NCBI GenBank assembly: GCA_019424135.1
Contig: JAHYZZ010000017.1
Span: forward strand, 1-42,179
Direction: 5' to 3'
Length of the DNA stretch: 42,179 nt
Source: Lachnospiraceae bacterium
GTDB lineage: Bacteria; Bacillota; Clostridia; Lachnospirales; Lachnospiraceae
Shown: positions 41,315 to 42,179 of the stretch, one piece after another
How the letters are laid out: every line of letters starts with the position of its first letter
How positions within the stretch are numbered: the first letter of the stretch is position 1
Position numbers and translations under genes: made by a program
Notes under the pieces: model-generated
The model's input: only the letters and a program-made list of their open reading frames with translations
The model's database searches: none
What the model was told of the DNA's origin: nothing

Positions 41315-42179
41315 ATGAGAGGAATGATCGAGAAGTATAGTATCCGGACAGATCTGGCGCTGGAACAAAAGGAACGATTTGAAGCGGACAATGTGGAGAT
41401 CCCGGGAGTGATTCTGGAAGAGCATCAGGATGAAGAACGAGAGATTAAGGTTACCACAGTGAAGATAGAGACTGAAAATGGTGCAAAGATCATGAAAAAG
41501 CCGGTGGGAACATATGTGACAATGGAAGCGCCCAATATGGCAGTCCCGGATGAAGACTATCATAAGGAAATTGCAGAAGAACTGGCCAGATATTTAAGAG
41601 GCTTTCTTAAGCAGGTTGAAACAGATGATAAAAAAAAGGATCATTCAGTTCTGGTGGCGGGACTTGGCAACCGTAAAGTGACGCCGGACGCGCTGGGACC
41701 TTACGTGGTGGATAATTTAAATATTTCCAGACATATTGTGAAAGAATATGGGAAATATGCCATGGGAGAAGAGGAAATCCAAATGGTAAGTGCAGTGGTG
41801 CCCGGAGTTATGGGTCAGACTGGCATGGAGACGGTGGAGATTATCCGTGGAATTGTAAAGGAGACGAAACCGGATCTCCTGATTGTTATCGATGCGTTGG
41901 CTGCCCGTAGTTCCCGGAGATTGAATCGTACGATCCAGATCAGCGATGCCGGGATTCATCCCGGATCCGGTGTGGGAAATTACCGGAATGGGATTACCAG
42001 GGAGACGGTAGGAGTACCGGTAATCGCGATCGGGGTGCCGACGGTGGTAGATGCAGCCACGATTGTAAATGATACAATGGAAAATCTGATTCAGGCTTTG
42101 GAGAGTTCCGAAACATTGCGAGGCGTGGGTGTTGTTCTTCAGGGATATAATGCGGCTGAAAAATATGAACTGGTAAAGG
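41315..42179 (+). CDS. gpr: Germination protease Gpr, 3' end beyond window
   Basis: Aspartic-type endopeptidase (A25) that degrades small acid-soluble spore proteins during germination. The reading frame stays open to the last base, giving 288 codons of about 320-370 expected. Family features: IRTDLALE at the N-terminus, where zymogen cleavage occurs, VAGLGNRKVTPDALGP, GVMGQTGMETVEII, VIDALAARS and HPGSGVGNYR. ATG at 41315 or 41324 are both possible, with GAGG just before the first; I give the first. In many clostridia rpsT lies divergently beside gpr, as here, and spoIIP usually follows. Confidence 0.95.
   Translation, partial: MRGMIEKYSIRTDLALEQKERFEADNVEIPGVILEEHQDEEREIKVTTVKIETENGAKIMKKPVGTYVTMEAPNMAVPDEDYHKEIAEELARYLRGFLKQVETDDKKKDHSVLVAGLGNRKVTPDALGPYVVDNLNISRHIVKEYGKYAMGEEEIQMVSAVVPGVMGQTGMETVEIIRGIVKETKPDLLIVIDALAARSSRRLNRTIQISDAGIHPGSGVGNYRNGITRETVGVPVIAIGVPTVVDAATIVNDTMENLIQALESSETLRGVGVVLQGYNAAEKYELVK

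Overview
This window is a chromosomal segment of a spore-forming, anaerobic Firmicute, most likely of the Lachnospiraceae (Clostridia). The evidence is the gene content: an alpha/beta-type small acid-soluble spore protein, the germination protease gpr, spoIIM- and spoVB-like genes, two-subunit glycine decarboxylase, an Rrf2-nifS-iscU-mnmA cluster, strong AGGAGG ribosome sites, frequent GTG/TTG starts and a moderate G+C content. Almost all of it is core genome. I see no prophage, transposase, CRISPR array, rRNA or tRNA. No stretch of more than about 300 bases lacks a gene.

Layout. 1-4.2 kb: fakA (fatty acid kinase), recG and a spore protein gene. 4.3-8.6 kb: an AcoX/NAD-kinase-like gene with gcvPA and gcvPB. 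8.6-9.8 kb, reverse: a PadR regulator and its partner membrane protein, with a symmetric double operator over their promoter. 9.9-13.9 kb: a D,D-carboxypeptidase, a converging long-form aminopeptidase P and a membrane-anchored metallophosphoesterase. 13.9-16.6 kb: scpA, scpB and a second D,D-carboxypeptidase. 16.7-19.9 kb: a 2-hydroxyacid-dehydrogenase-like protein with a degenerate active site, a YbaK/EbsC deacylase and a GH13 alpha-glucosidase. 20-25.3 kb: recA (with a LexA box), recX, rny, a HAD hydrolase, an ADP-ribose pyrophosphatase and a SpoIIM-like protein; spoVB converges on them. 26.7-30.9 kb: Rrf2 regulator, nifS, iscU, mnmA and a PHP phosphatase, linking Fe-S assembly to tRNA thiolation. 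31-36.7 kb: lower glycolysis (gap, pgk, tpiA, a carbohydrate-esterase-like hydrolase, gpmI). 36.8-42.2 kb: traX, a HAD phosphatase, ilvN, ilvC, a phosphoribosyltransferase-fold protein lacking its acidic pair, rpsT (reverse, TTG start) and the 5' part of gpr, which runs off the end.

The most unusual signal is a family of intergenic foldback repeats at about 4.13, 8.57 and 37.47 kb, with a related copy at 11.07 kb. Each abuts or lies just beyond the 3' end of a gene. Three share a perfect 14-bp core inverted repeat, GGACGTAGACCTTT, followed by a conserved 3' module. Between core and module the hairpin continues for about 9-13 bp per arm with sequence that differs in every copy yet stays self-complementary, and in two copies it includes bases of the host gene's stop codon. 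This looks like a repeat whose arms are an inverted copy of the target site. It is the best candidate here for an undescribed element, although efficient terminators under selection are a reasonable alternative.
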